Part shown: positions 39,501-48,637 of the stretch, one piece after another
Position numbering within the stretch: position 1 is the stretch's first letter
Layout: every line of letters starts with the position of its first letter
NCBI GenBank assembly: GCA_019119205.1
Contig: DWXK01000006.1
Location: 88,486 to 152,485, forward strand
DNA: 64,000 nt
Direction: 5' to 3'
Source: Candidatus Mediterraneibacter intestinavium
GTDB taxonomy: Bacteria; Bacillota; Clostridia; Lachnospirales; Lachnospiraceae
Made by a program: the position numbers and the translations under genes
The notes under the pieces: model-generated
What the model was told of the DNA's origin: nothing
What the model saw: the letters and a program-made list of their open reading frames with translations, nothing else
The model's database searches: none

Positions 39501-41487
39501 CAAACAGATCCTCTCTCCGATCCGCCTGGTAAAGACCGACAGCACTACCGGGCGTGCCATTCCCATTGCGGGAGCCGAATTCCAGCTTCTCGACAAAGAC
39601 AAGGATCCCATCACGATGACTACTTATTATCCGGACAAGACTGTTTATGAAAGTTTCACCACTGATGAAAACGGTGCCTTCCTGCTTCCCGAAAAACTGC
39701 CCGCAGGGTCCTACTATTTCCGTGAGGTCAATGCGCCCTCAGGGTATCTCCTGGGAGAAGATCTCCCGTTCCGGATCGAGGAAGGCAGGGACTGGTCCGA
39801 GCCCCTTGCCGTAAAATATGAAAACACTCCTGCAATGGGAAGGATCCGCATCACAAAGACAGACAGCGAATCCGGTGCAGAGCTTGCCGGAGCCGAATTT
39901 ACGATCACGGCAGCGGAGGATATCATTACCGGGGACGGCACGATCCGGGCAGAGAAAGGCGAGACCGTAGACACCATCACCACCGGGGAAGATGGCAGCG
40001 CACAGAGTAAAGAGCTTTATCTGGGAAAATACACCATCACAGAGACAAAACAACCGGAAGGGTATGCCCTCCCGGACGAACCGCTGGAGGTCGAACTTGA
40101 GTACGCCGGACAGGACACTCCTGTGGTGACAGGATCTCTAAACGTCGCCAACGTTCCTACGAAACTGATCATCCAAAAGATCTCCGGGGATACAGAAGAA
40201 CCGCTGGAAGGAGTGACCTTTGCCATATGGGAGAAGGACCCTGACGCCGGCACAGAAGACAGCGGATCATCTGAAGAAGCGGGAGCGGAAACCGACGGAT
40301 CATCTGAAGAGACCGGAGCAGAAATCGACAGTTCTTCCGGCGAAGACCTCGCAGAAGTCGGCAGCATCATCCAGCCGCCTGCATCCGCCCAAAATTTTGT
40401 CACCGATAAAAACGGGCAGATCACTCTCCCATATCTGCCCCCCGGCACTTACTGTATCCTTGAAACAGAAGGGCTTCCCGGATACGCTTTCGACGGAGAG
40501 ATCCGGGAGATCACCATTGGGCAGGATGGCAGGATAGGAGGTGAACCATCCATGACTATGACAGTTGAAAATCAAAAGACAAAGATCACTCAGACCAGCG
40601 CAGTCAGCACGGACACCGGCACCCGCCTGGGGATCGCCCGGGAGGACACCGTGATCCGGGATACAGTGAGCATGGTCGACCTGCAGATTGGGCAGGAATA
40701 TCTTCTCCGCGCCGAACTGATGGACACAGAGACAGGAGAGCCGTTGGAAAATGCAGATAACATAACAGTCTCCGCAGAAAAGACATTTACGGCAGATGTA
40801 TCGGATATGGAAGTAGAAATCGAGATCCCGCTGGATGCTTCTGCTCTTGCCGGCAGGACCATCACTGTCTTCGACACACTGTATATCGGAGATACGGAGG
40901 CGGCAGCACACAGAGACATCAGCGCCGAGAGCCAGCAGGTCACATTCCCGGAACATCAGATCGGCACGACAGCCCTGGGGGAACAGACCGGGACCCATGA
41001 CCTTCCCGCTGAAAAGGATGCAGTCATCATCGATACTGTTTCCTACAAAGGGCTGATCCCCGGTCTTGAGTATGAACTCCGGGGCGCCGTGGCAGACAAA
41101 AAGACCGGAAAGATCTTTTTGGAAAGCAAAGAAGAACTGTGGGTCTCACAGACGTTCACTCCCGAGTCTGACACCGGAACTGTCGAGATGAGATTCTGTC
41201 TCGACACATCCGGACTGGCAGGGAAAGAATTCGTCATTTTTGAATATCTCTGGCAGGGTGATGATCTGGTGACCTCTCATGAGGACCTGTCCGACAAAGG
41301 TCAGACCGTGCGCGTCCTCATCCCTGAGGAAGTCAAAAAAGATGTCCCCGGGACAGGTGACGACGCAGGGCTCGCCTCACTGACTGCACTTGCAGGTCTG
41401 ACCGGGCTTGCCGCCATCACAGGCGCCGGGGCTTATCTGGCTTCAAGGAGAAAACACAGGAGGCGCGGAAGGCGCAGACACTCATAA
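36547..41487 (+). CDS. Large sortase-type surface adhesin: thioester domain, SpaA/CnaB repeats, VaFE-like domains
   Basis: 1646 aa; signal peptide; thioester-type motifs GEWLFCADPT and MKQAFLWTALN; repeated YxxxExxAPxGY CnaB motifs; VPGTGD + TM + RRKHRRRGRRRHS C-terminus. Confidence 0.9.
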   Translation: MKKLKHVLAFILSAAVLFSTGMDSLAVKKMPEETKPVHKLKLVQPEHGSLTLSDDLENAGEDSYSIPSGTEVKASARPEHGYEIGRILLNGDPVEYSQSGDGTAGFSFRMPDCDATLELTVIRSSSASADSSQANDSGDNNPGAGSSAAQDPASSAPEGTSGQAGSKAPSGSENSASESSDSKGSGSPGSSSDSTRSVPSDGSSADTQPEPSRSAIPSARISPASAGNTITSAYIKKGSQIPGGIDVILWENGEWTSLDHWSEGILGTTSGEWLFCADPTQNFKEGLTMTSHSAREYYSQDTIDTVCALLYYMDNYSCSGLTDDQKYMMKQAFLWTALNHSKHWYTGGDYVEINYGNGLACSCGYNVAGHYRDHYDDGIRWLEANRDSFEASGEIFTNGENQPLSRWTYEYHPTGYVALQKSSAYPEVTSSNSCYSIAGAEYGVYRDEACKDQVGTLRTDETGNSNILELNQGQYYVKETKAPRGYVLDAKVYTAALEGSKTTVVRAQDVPLTAPVQILLEKSDRDTSLSTPQGKASLAGAEFTVRYYDGTYDSDPASSGKKPLRTWVLKTGSDGTTRLDPASKVSGDAFYHADGKAVLPLGTITIQETKAPAGYLPNSEIFIRQVTAEGSSVSTWDTPEIPEEVIRGGVRVEKWDHELAKNTAQGDATLEGAQFDIISLNPDPVTVGGKTFQNGEVVRTLKTDSKGTAATPSDLLPYGDYRITETSPPKGYTTSGVTRRDFSITEDGVLISLGTSQTAVRNTVIRGGIRVEKWDSELDQNKSQGSATLEGARFDIISLNEAPVLVNGASYDKNEVVATLTTDKTGSAQAKADLLPYGSYRLKEVTPPKGYNKTGTLSRDFHIRENGKLVSLDTSSTAIKNDIIRGDLEIVKFAEPVDGEEDQMPPLEGIVFEITSKTTGEVFEITTDKNGYASTTQLKLSSRGNLVYDTYTVHEKNTPNGLDSVDDFEVSISEEGQTLYYILEDKQILSPIRLVKTDSTTGRAIPIAGAEFQLLDKDKDPITMTTYYPDKTVYESFTTDENGAFLLPEKLPAGSYYFREVNAPSGYLLGEDLPFRIEEGRDWSEPLAVKYENTPAMGRIRITKTDSESGAELAGAEFTITAAEDIITGDGTIRAEKGETVDTITTGEDGSAQSKELYLGKYTITETKQPEGYALPDEPLEVELEYAGQDTPVVTGSLNVANVPTKLIIQKISGDTEEPLEGVTFAIWEKDPDAGTEDSGSSEEAGAETDGSSEETGAEIDSSSGEDLAEVGSIIQPPASAQNFVTDKNGQITLPYLPPGTYCILETEGLPGYAFDGEIREITIGQDGRIGGEPSMTMTVENQKTKITQTSAVSTDTGTRLGIAREDTVIRDTVSMVDLQIGQEYLLRAELMDTETGEPLENADNITVSAEKTFTADVSDMEVEIEIPLDASALAGRTITVFDTLYIGDTEAAAHRDISAESQQVTFPEHQIGTTALGEQTGTHDLPAEKDAVIIDTVSYKGLIPGLEYELRGAVADKKTGKIFLESKEELWVSQTFTPESDTGTVEMRFCLDTSGLAGKEFVIFEYLWQGDDLVTSHEDLSDKGQTVRVLIPEEVKKDVPGTGDDAGLASLTALAGLTGLAAITGAGAYLASRRKHRRRGRRRHS
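38479..39192 (+). repeat. Two tandem 357-bp CnaB-domain repeats inside the adhesin
   Basis: VIRGGVRVEKWD.. starts at 38479, VIRGGIRVEKWD.. at 38836, next IIRGDLEIVKF at 39193: exact 119-codon period. Confidence 0.9.
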
Positions 41488-41525
41488 ATCAGCCATTAGA
41501 AGGCAGGATATTCATTAATAACAAC

Positions 41526-41569
41526 GGAAGGGACAGCTTCATGAAACAGATCATGGAACTGCCCCTTCT
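41526..41569. terminator. Bidirectional terminator-like hairpin
   Basis: GGAAGGGACAGcTTCATG...CATGGAAcTGcCCCTTC between convergent genes. Confidence 0.65.
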
Positions 41570-41599
41570 TCTCTTGTATAGTTTTCCTGTCAGAACCGT

Positions 41600-42088
41600 T
41601 TAATCTACTTTTGTTTTCCCAAATCCTTTCCTCTCTGCCGCCGCATCGATCAGTTCCTTTGCCTCCTCAAATGCCTCCGGCAGATAAGCCTCCGTCCATT
41701 CTTTTCCGGCTTTCTCCTGTTTCTTGATCTCATCCCATTTTGTCAGTACCTCACCGGAGTCAGAAACAACAGCATTGCCGAACACATGAGGATGGCGGCG
41801 GATCATTTTGTCAATGATCGTCTGGATCACATCGTCCATAGTAAAATATCCTTCCTCCTCCGCGATTCGGGCATGCATCACCACCTGCATGAGCAGATCT
41901 CCCAGTTCCTCCTTCAGGTTGTCCGGGTCTCCGGTCTGTTCCAGGATATTGATCCCGCAGATCACTTCTGCCGCCTCTTCGATGCACGGCTTTTTCAGGC
42001 TCATATGGGTCTGTTCCCGGTCCCACGGACAGCCGTCCGGAGCCCGGAGTTTTTCGATGATGTCTTCAAATTCTTCAAACTTTGTCAT
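41600..42088 (-). CDS. mazG: MazG-family nucleoside triphosphate pyrophosphohydrolase
   Basis: 162 aa; CPWDREQTHMSLKKPCIEEAAEV and EELGDLLMQVVMHA. Confidence 0.93.
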   Translation of the reverse strand: MTKFEEFEDIIEKLRAPDGCPWDREQTHMSLKKPCIEEAAEVICGINILEQTGDPDNLKEELGDLLMQVVMHARIAEEEGYFTMDDVIQTIIDKMIRRHPHVFGNAVVSDSGEVLTKWDEIKKQEKAGKEWTEAYLPEAFEEAKELIDAAAERKGFGKTKVD

Positions 42089-42109
42089 TTTATGATGATC
42101 CCCTTCCCT

Positions 42110-43087
42110 TTATCTGTCAGCCGGGAAGCGGATTCCCTGCTGTGCGCGCGCCTCGTCCATGATCCTCATCTCTGTCTCAGAGTTTTTAAGCCATCTGTGT
42201 TCCACCGCTCCGGCACGGATCAGCCGGATGAATTCCTCTGTTTCATATACCATATTGTTTGATGTCTTCGGGATATCCGGCTTCTCTTCTTTCCCGTCAC
42301 GGAAACAGATCGTGACCTCCTGGGGCTCCGAAATCCTGTCGATCAGCATCACACCGTTCTCCCCCTGTATCTGGCTTGGCACACGGGAATCTGTGATCTT
42401 TGAGTATACCAGTTCTCCCTGCATCCCGTCATATTCTACCAGGATCGTCCCGGCGCCCTCAAACCCGTTGGACAGCTTCAGGCTGCTGCTCTGTATCCGC
42501 TCCGGCATACCGAACAGGTCTGCAAGCGGATGGACACAATACACCCCGATATCCATCAAAGCACTGTTTGACAGTTCCGGCTTAAATGCATTTTCTATGA
42601 TCCCGTTCTTAAACTTGTCGTAACGGCTGGAGTACTGGCAGAACTGAAATGATACCCTCCGGATCGCACCAAGTTCATGCAGGTTCTCCCTGACCGCGGA
42701 GAACCCCGGAGAAAATACAGAGCGCATCGCCTCAAGAAGGATCACGCCGTTCTCCATCGCAGTCTCTTTCATCCGGCAGAATTCATCCAGATTCGAGGCG
42801 ACCGGCTTCTCAACAAGGACATGTTTCCCCGCCCGCATCATCTGTATGCTCTGCGGCGCATGACAGCAGTTTGGGCTTGCCACATAGACTGCATCCACAT
42901 CCGGACTCGCCGCCAGCTCATCCAGGCTGTCAAAGGTCAGCTCTGCTCCGTGCCGCCGTGCGTACTCTTCCGCCTTCTCCATGGTCCTGGAGTATACCGC
43001 TTTCAGGCGGAATTCCGGCACGGACGATGCCGCCTCAAGAAAGCGGTCCGTTATGAAATTGGTCCCTATCACTGCAAAATCTATCAT
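42110..43087 (-). CDS. Gfo/Idh/MocA family oxidoreductase
   Basis: 325 aa; AVIGTNFITDRFLEAA, HVLVEKPVASNLDEF. Confidence 0.92.
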   Translation of the reverse strand: MIDFAVIGTNFITDRFLEAASSVPEFRLKAVYSRTMEKAEEYARRHGAELTFDSLDELAASPDVDAVYVASPNCCHAPQSIQMMRAGKHVLVEKPVASNLDEFCRMKETAMENGVILLEAMRSVFSPGFSAVRENLHELGAIRRVSFQFCQYSSRYDKFKNGIIENAFKPELSNSALMDIGVYCVHPLADLFGMPERIQSSSLKLSNGFEGAGTILVEYDGMQGELVYSKITDSRVPSQIQGENGVMLIDRISEPQEVTICFRDGKEEKPDIPKTSNNMVYETEEFIRLIRAGAVEHRWLKNSETEMRIMDEARAQQGIRFPADR

Positions 43088-43297
43088 AAAATGCCTCCCT
43101 CCAAACGCAGGATCCCGGGTATATCTGCACCCATTTTACTACGTTTAAAAAAGCGGTTCAAGATTGCTTTCGTACCAAAATCGCGATATAGGAAATGCGG
43201 GTTATGCCTTTGACTCACCTCTGAGATGTGCTAAAATAATCTCGTAAGGCTGGCGCACTTTCCTGTATCAGCGCACTGACAGGAAAGGAGAAGTTTT

Positions 43298-44179
43298 ATG
43301 ACCTCAGCAAACAGCAGCCCGACAAAAAAAGATCACACCGACGACAAATTTATCATGCTTCCCACCGTAGACGTATGTTTCAAGAGCCTGATGAACAATC
43401 CAAAAGTGAGAAAAGGATTTATCGCAGCGCTCTTGAACGTCGCTCCAGAGACGATCGCAGAAACCACACTGCTCCCCACGGCACTTCGACAGGATTATCC
43501 TGACGATAAGCTGGGAATTCTCGATGTCCGTGTATCACTGGAAGACAGACAACAATTTGATATGGAAATGCAGGTGGCATACTTCGAATACTGGGACGCC
43601 CGGATCCTGTTCTACCTGAGCAAAATTTTTACGGACCAGCTGAAAAAAGGCGAACCTTATGAAAATCTCAAAAAATGCATCCATGTGAGCATCCTGGATT
43701 TCATTTACTTTGAAGATGATGACGACTGTCACCGCACGATCTGCTTCTGCGATGAAAAAACCGGCAAAAAGTATACCGATCTGATGGAAATACAGATCCT
43801 CGAACTCAAAAAACTGCCGAAAGAACTAAAAAACGATCCAGATATCCTCAACTGGATGCGTTTCCTCGGAGGGAAGACCCGAAGGGAGTTTGAAGCCATG
43901 GCAAAGAAAGACGAATATATCGAAGAAGCTTACAGAGAACTCGAGAAACTCAGCGCTGACGAACAGGCAAAACTTGAGTATGAAGCCCGTGAGAAAGCGA
44001 TCCGGGATCATAATTCTCAGATGAACAGTGCCCTGAAGCGCGGAATGGAAAAAGGGCAAAGATCACTTATCCGGACCATGCTCAAAAACGGCGCCGAACC
44101 TGATCTGATCGCAAAGCTGACCGGACTCAGCCTGGCTGAGATCAAAGAGGCAGAGAAACTACCGGACAGCGCTTCCTAG
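43298..44179 (+). CDS. Rpn family PD-(D/E)XK nuclease / putative transposase
   Basis: 293 aa; DVCFKSLMNNPKVRKGFIAALLN, LGILDVRVSLEDRQQFDMEMQV; C-terminal GMEKGQRSLIRTMLKNGAEPDLIAKLTGLSLAEIKE. Confidence 0.9.
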   Translation: MTSANSSPTKKDHTDDKFIMLPTVDVCFKSLMNNPKVRKGFIAALLNVAPETIAETTLLPTALRQDYPDDKLGILDVRVSLEDRQQFDMEMQVAYFEYWDARILFYLSKIFTDQLKKGEPYENLKKCIHVSILDFIYFEDDDDCHRTICFCDEKTGKKYTDLMEIQILELKKLPKELKNDPDILNWMRFLGGKTRREFEAMAKKDEYIEEAYRELEKLSADEQAKLEYEAREKAIRDHNSQMNSALKRGMEKGQRSLIRTMLKNGAEPDLIAKLTGLSLAEIKEAEKLPDSAS

Positions 44180-44339
44180 CCCCCCTTCTTTCCGGATCGG
44201 ACCTGCAGTACAAATGAAACCAGGCTCTTGCCCCGACCAAAAAATATGCATCTATCACAAAAACCCGACGCCTGCAGTAAAATCTATGGCTTCTGCCGCG
44301 CATAGGAGGCAGCGCGGCAGAAGCTATATTATCTGTATC

Positions 44340-45299
44340 TCATCTGTCAATAGTCTTTTCTATCTCCACCCTCGACGGCATCACCTTCAGTGCGCCCCGT
44401 CTCGTCGTGACGACGGACGCCGCGGCGTTCGCGAAGGTCAACATCTCACTCAGATTCTGCTCCGTCAGTCCGTTTATCCCCTTTTCCAGGATCCCGGCGA
44501 GGATGCATCCGCAGAACGTGTCTCCTGCTCCGGTAGTCTCGATCGTATCGGCTCGCAGGAAAGGCGCCGCTTCCACGATATGTCCTTTATAATATGCCCT
44601 GCTGCCCTCTTTTCCCATAGATACGAGGATCAGCGGAATATGGTATCTGCTGCCTATCCACTCCACGCCTTCCGTGTAGTCCTCTTTCCCTGTCAGCCAG
44701 GTGATCTCATTATCTGAGATCTTCAGGATATGGCAGTGTTCCAGTCCCCACAGGACCTGTTCCTTCGCCTCTTCCAGGCTGTTCCAGAGGGGCGGGCGGA
44801 GGTTCGGATCAAAGGAAAGGATACAGCCTGCTTCTTCCGCGATACGAACTGCCTTCTTTGTAGCTGCCCGTACGCCCTCATGGGTCATGGAAAGGGTACC
44901 GAAGTGAAATATCTTCGAATCACGGATCAGATCTTCCGAGATTTCATCCTCTCTCAGCATCATATCTGCCCCCGGATCACGGTAGAATGAGAAGTCACGG
45001 TCCCCGTCCGGAAAAGTATGGACGACGGCAAGTGTAGTATGGACTTCTTCATCCGTCATAAGGTATTCTGAACAGATCCCCGCTTCCATGATCGCGGTCC
45101 TGAGCTGATCCCCAAAGCAGTCCCTGCCGACTTTCCCGATAAACGCCGTCCGGTACCCCAGCTTCGCCAGCATGGCAAGGACATTGCAGGGTGCTCCGCC
45201 CGGATTCGCCTCGAACAAAGGGTTCCCCTGGGCGCTGATACCGTTTTCAGTAAAATCGATCAGAAGCTCTCCGAGAGCGGTCACGTCATATTTCTTCAT
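44340..45299 (-). CDS. PfkB family carbohydrate kinase (fructokinase-like)
   Basis: MKKYDVTALGELLIDFTENG, GAPCNVLAMLAKLG, TTGAGDTFCGCILAG. ORF open to 45335. Confidence 0.92.
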   Translation of the reverse strand: MKKYDVTALGELLIDFTENGISAQGNPLFEANPGGAPCNVLAMLAKLGYRTAFIGKVGRDCFGDQLRTAIMEAGICSEYLMTDEEVHTTLAVVHTFPDGDRDFSFYRDPGADMMLREDEISEDLIRDSKIFHFGTLSMTHEGVRAATKKAVRIAEEAGCILSFDPNLRPPLWNSLEEAKEQVLWGLEHCHILKISDNEITWLTGKEDYTEGVEWIGSRYHIPLILVSMGKEGSRAYYKGHIVEAAPFLRADTIETTGAGDTFCGCILAGILEKGINGLTEQNLSEMLTFANAAASVVTTRRGALKVMPSRVEIEKTIDR

Positions 45300-45331
45300 T
45301 TCCATCTTCCGGCGGTCACTCAGGATCCGCC

Positions 45332-46681
45332 TCACTCCTCTCCTTGTTGTCCTTCGTCCTCTTCTCTCATCGTATACAGGCGCACCGGTTTTCCACTGCT
45401 TAATTTGATCGTCTTTCCGAGCCCGTACACGGCGTTGCTGATCACATATTCTCCGTCGTTTATATAGACTTCCACCAGGTTGTCGTCCACCAGCACTTCG
45501 ACCCGGTATCCTTCTGTGATCTCCGGAGTCTCTGATATCAGGTGCGCCCCTTCAAAAGAAGGGTATACCGCAGCCCGGTCCGTACGGATCCGGTTCCCGT
45601 CTCTTGTGATGAGAAAACCTCCGATATCTGCCTGTTCCCCGTCCTCCAGTTCAAACGCCGCCATATATCCGTCTTTAGAAGCCAGAGAGATATCCGTGAT
45701 CTCTTTTGAGCAGGCAGCCCTCACGTTGGGATGGATACGGAAGTAGATGTGTCCTCCCTTTCTCTCCACAACACGGGGCGAGCAGAACATCCCGATCCAG
45801 CCTTCCTCCGCAGGTTTCGGCATCCTGATCCACGCTTCCATCACTCTTCTCCCCTCAGCGTCCAGTGTGGACTGAGGCGCATACAGATCCATCCCATGAT
45901 CTGCAAACTGATACTGGTCCGGTATCTCCATCCGGCAGGTATCTTCATCGAATTCCACCGGGAAACAGACCGACTGATTTTTCTCTTTCTCCCCGTTTTT
46001 GAGAAGCCCCATGGGGGAGATGATGAGCACGCCGCCACCCTCTGTCTCAAAGAAGTCCGGGCACTCCCACATCCATCCGTATTCCGGACCTTTCCATGCC
46101 TTATCCACATAAGTCCATGTATGCAGGTCTTCACTACGGTAGAAAAGGACTTCCCCGTATTTTTCTTCCACCGTGCTTCCAAGGATCAGGTACCATGCAT
46201 TTTTTCCCCGCCAGATCTTCGGATCCCTTGTGTGGGTCCGGTCTCCCAGCGTTTTGTCTGTGACCGGTGGGATGATGACCGTCTTCCCTTTCTCATTGTC
46301 AAAATGAAATCCATCCTCAGATGTGATCATAAGCTGAGCGGACTCATACTGCTCATCCAGGCAGGTGTGCGGGTCTTCCGGATTCACTACCTCATACCGC
46401 ACACCGGTATAGGCAAGGTACAGTTTCCCGTCTTCCTCTATGGCGCTCCCTGAGAAGCAGCCGTTCCTGTCTTCGTAAGTGGACGGATAGAGGGCGACCC
46501 TTCTGTGTTCCCATGTGACCAGATCCCTGCTCACCGCATGTCCCCAGTGCATGGTCCCCCAGCGGGGACCATAGGGAAAATACTGATAAAACAGATGGTA
46601 ATATCCTTTGTAGTATATAAAGCCGTTTGGATCGTTTATCCAGTTATCCGGCGCTTTTAAGTGCAGTCTCTGTCTTTTCAT
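45332..46681 (-). CDS. Glycoside hydrolase family 32 (sucrose/fructan hydrolase)
   Basis: 449 aa; WINDPNGFIYYKGYYHLFYQYFP, RDPKIW, WECPDFF motifs. Confidence 0.94.
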   Translation of the reverse strand: MKRQRLHLKAPDNWINDPNGFIYYKGYYHLFYQYFPYGPRWGTMHWGHAVSRDLVTWEHRRVALYPSTYEDRNGCFSGSAIEEDGKLYLAYTGVRYEVVNPEDPHTCLDEQYESAQLMITSEDGFHFDNEKGKTVIIPPVTDKTLGDRTHTRDPKIWRGKNAWYLILGSTVEEKYGEVLFYRSEDLHTWTYVDKAWKGPEYGWMWECPDFFETEGGGVLIISPMGLLKNGEKEKNQSVCFPVEFDEDTCRMEIPDQYQFADHGMDLYAPQSTLDAEGRRVMEAWIRMPKPAEEGWIGMFCSPRVVERKGGHIYFRIHPNVRAACSKEITDISLASKDGYMAAFELEDGEQADIGGFLITRDGNRIRTDRAAVYPSFEGAHLISETPEITEGYRVEVLVDDNLVEVYINDGEYVISNAVYGLGKTIKLSSGKPVRLYTMREEDEGQQGEE

Positions 46682-47781
46682 ACTTCCTCCGTGTAATTGA
46701 TCCCTGTCTCCTTATCAAAGAAATGCATCTTTGACGGCATGAACACAAAATCGATCCCATCCCCGATCTGGCTGATCTCATATTTTGATACTCTCGCCAC
46801 TGCCTGCGTTCCGCCGAAGTTGAAGTACAGGTTATTTTCATTTCCCATGACTTCGGTGTCCGTGATGACGGCGTGCTGCCGGTTGTCACGGTTCAGGTCC
46901 ATGTTCTGCGCATCCATCTTGATGTCCTCACCGCGGATGCCGAGCACCATCTGCCCCTGGCGTCCGTTTAATCTCTTTGTCGTTCCCTCAGACAGGGTGA
47001 TGGTATTTCCATCCGCGAACTTCACTGTGTTCCCGGAAACTGTCACGTCAAAGAAGTTCATCTGCGGGGATCCGATGAATCCGGCAACAAACTGGTTCTT
47101 CGGATGGTCATAGAGTTCCATGGGCTTTCCGACCTGCTGGATCACGCCGTCCTTCATGATGACGATCCTGTCCGCCATGGTCATAGCCTCCACCTGGTCG
47201 TGGGTGACGTAGATCGTAGTCGCGCCCAGCTCTCTGTGAAGCTTGCTGATCTCTGTCCTCATGCTGACGCGGAGTTTTGCATCCAGGTTGGAGAGGGGCT
47301 CATCCATGAGGAATACTTTCTGGTTCTTCACGATGGCGCGTCCCAGGGCTACCCTCTGTCTCTGTCCGCCGGAAAGGTTCTTCGGTTTGCGGTATCGGTA
47401 CTCTTCCAGTCCCAGGATGTCGATCGCCCAGTCTACTTTTTTCTTGATCTGGTCTGCCGGCATCTTCATATTCTTAAGGCCGTATCCGATATTTTTCTCC
47501 ACCGTCATATGGGGATACAGAGCATAATTCTGGAATACCATGGCGATTCCTCTGTCTCTCGGCGCCACTTCATTGACTTTCTTTCCGTCTATGTAGAGTT
47601 CGCCCCCTGTGATCTCCTCAAAGCCCGCGATCATGCGCAGCGTCGTGGATTTTCCGCATCCGGAAGGACCGACGAAAGCGATGAACTCTTTTTCTTCAAT
47701 ATCAAGGTTAAAATTATCTACTGTATTTTTATCTGATCCGGGATACATTTTACATATATTTTTAAATTCTATAAAACTCAT
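46678..47781 (-). CDS. Sugar ABC transporter ATP-binding protein (MsmX/UgpC-like)
   Basis: 367 aa; GPSGCGKSTTLRMIAGFE, LSGGQRQRVALGRAIVKNQKVFLMDEPLSNLDAKLR. Confidence 0.95.
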   Translation of the reverse strand: MSFIEFKNICKMYPGSDKNTVDNFNLDIEEKEFIAFVGPSGCGKSTTLRMIAGFEEITGGELYIDGKKVNEVAPRDRGIAMVFQNYALYPHMTVEKNIGYGLKNMKMPADQIKKKVDWAIDILGLEEYRYRKPKNLSGGQRQRVALGRAIVKNQKVFLMDEPLSNLDAKLRVSMRTEISKLHRELGATTIYVTHDQVEAMTMADRIVIMKDGVIQQVGKPMELYDHPKNQFVAGFIGSPQMNFFDVTVSGNTVKFADGNTITLSEGTTKRLNGRQGQMVLGIRGEDIKMDAQNMDLNRDNRQHAVITDTEVMGNENNLYFNFGGTQAVARVSKYEISQIGDGIDFVFMPSKMHFFDKETGINYTEEV

Positions 47782-47785
47782 CTTC

Positions 47786-48637
47786 TTATCCTTCCTTTGA
47801 ACCTGTTGATGTTACACCTTCCACGATCTGTTTCGAGAACAGAGAGTAGATGATGATAACCGGTATGGTAACTAGCGTAATGACTGCAAGTGTCTGACCC
47901 ATCGTTGTATTCTCGTTGGATGTGATGGAGTTCAGACCGATCTGCGCCGTCAGCAGATCACTGGATGTGAACACCAGTGACGGCCAGAGGTAATCGTTCC
48001 ACACATTCAGGAATGTGAACACGCTGACTGTCGCTACGACTGTCTTTGACATGGGCAGGACCATGGTGAAGAAATATTTCACCGGCCCGCAGAAGTCCAG
48101 CTGCGCCGCCTCGTACACATCGTCCGGGAGGCTTACGAACACCTGCCGGAACAGGTAGATATTGAACGGATTGACGATCAGCGGCAGGATATAACCTACG
48201 ATCGTGTTCAGCAGCCCCGCCTTCGCGATGATCAGGAAATGGATCGTGATGACCGTCTCTGTCGGCACGATCAGCAGCATGATGATGATCATGAGCCACT
48301 GGTCGCGGAACGGGAAGTTGATCTTTGCCAGCGCATATCCTGCAAGCCCGTTTACCACAATGCTCAAGACGATCAGGATCGCCGCATAGAGGAGCGTGTT
48401 CGCCATATATCTTAAAAAGTTTGTATCCGTGATGATGGAAACATAGTTTTCAAAGAAGTTTCCGCTGGGCGCCGGCGGGATGAACGCCGCGATGGAGTTC
48501 ATGTCCGCAGTGATCGCCGCATCCGCTTTGAAAGAGTTCGCCAGCATCCAGAGCACCGGGAACAGGAAGAAGACCGACAGGACCAGCAGCACTGCTACCA
48601 GGATCCAGTTAATTCGCTTTTGCTTTTTTGTTAACAT
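47786..48637 (-). CDS. Carbohydrate ABC transporter permease
   Basis: 283 aa; EAAQLDFCGPVKYFFTMVLPMSKT. Confidence 0.92.
   Translation of the reverse strand: MLTKKQKRINWILVAVLLVLSVFFLFPVLWMLANSFKADAAITADMNSIAAFIPPAPSGNFFENYVSIITDTNFLRYMANTLLYAAILIVLSIVVNGLAGYALAKINFPFRDQWLMIIIMLLIVPTETVITIHFLIIAKAGLLNTIVGYILPLIVNPFNIYLFRQVFVSLPDDVYEAAQLDFCGPVKYFFTMVLPMSKTVVATVSVFTFLNVWNDYLWPSLVFTSSDLLTAQIGLNSITSNENTTMGQTLAVITLVTIPVIIIYSLFSKQIVEGVTSTGSKEG

Noticed and set aside
44287-44325. GGCTTCTGCCGCGC...GCGCGGCAGAAGC inverted repeat
   Set aside because: Most simply a bidirectional terminator-like hairpin between convergent genes; no U-tract strong enough to list confidently and no sign of another role.
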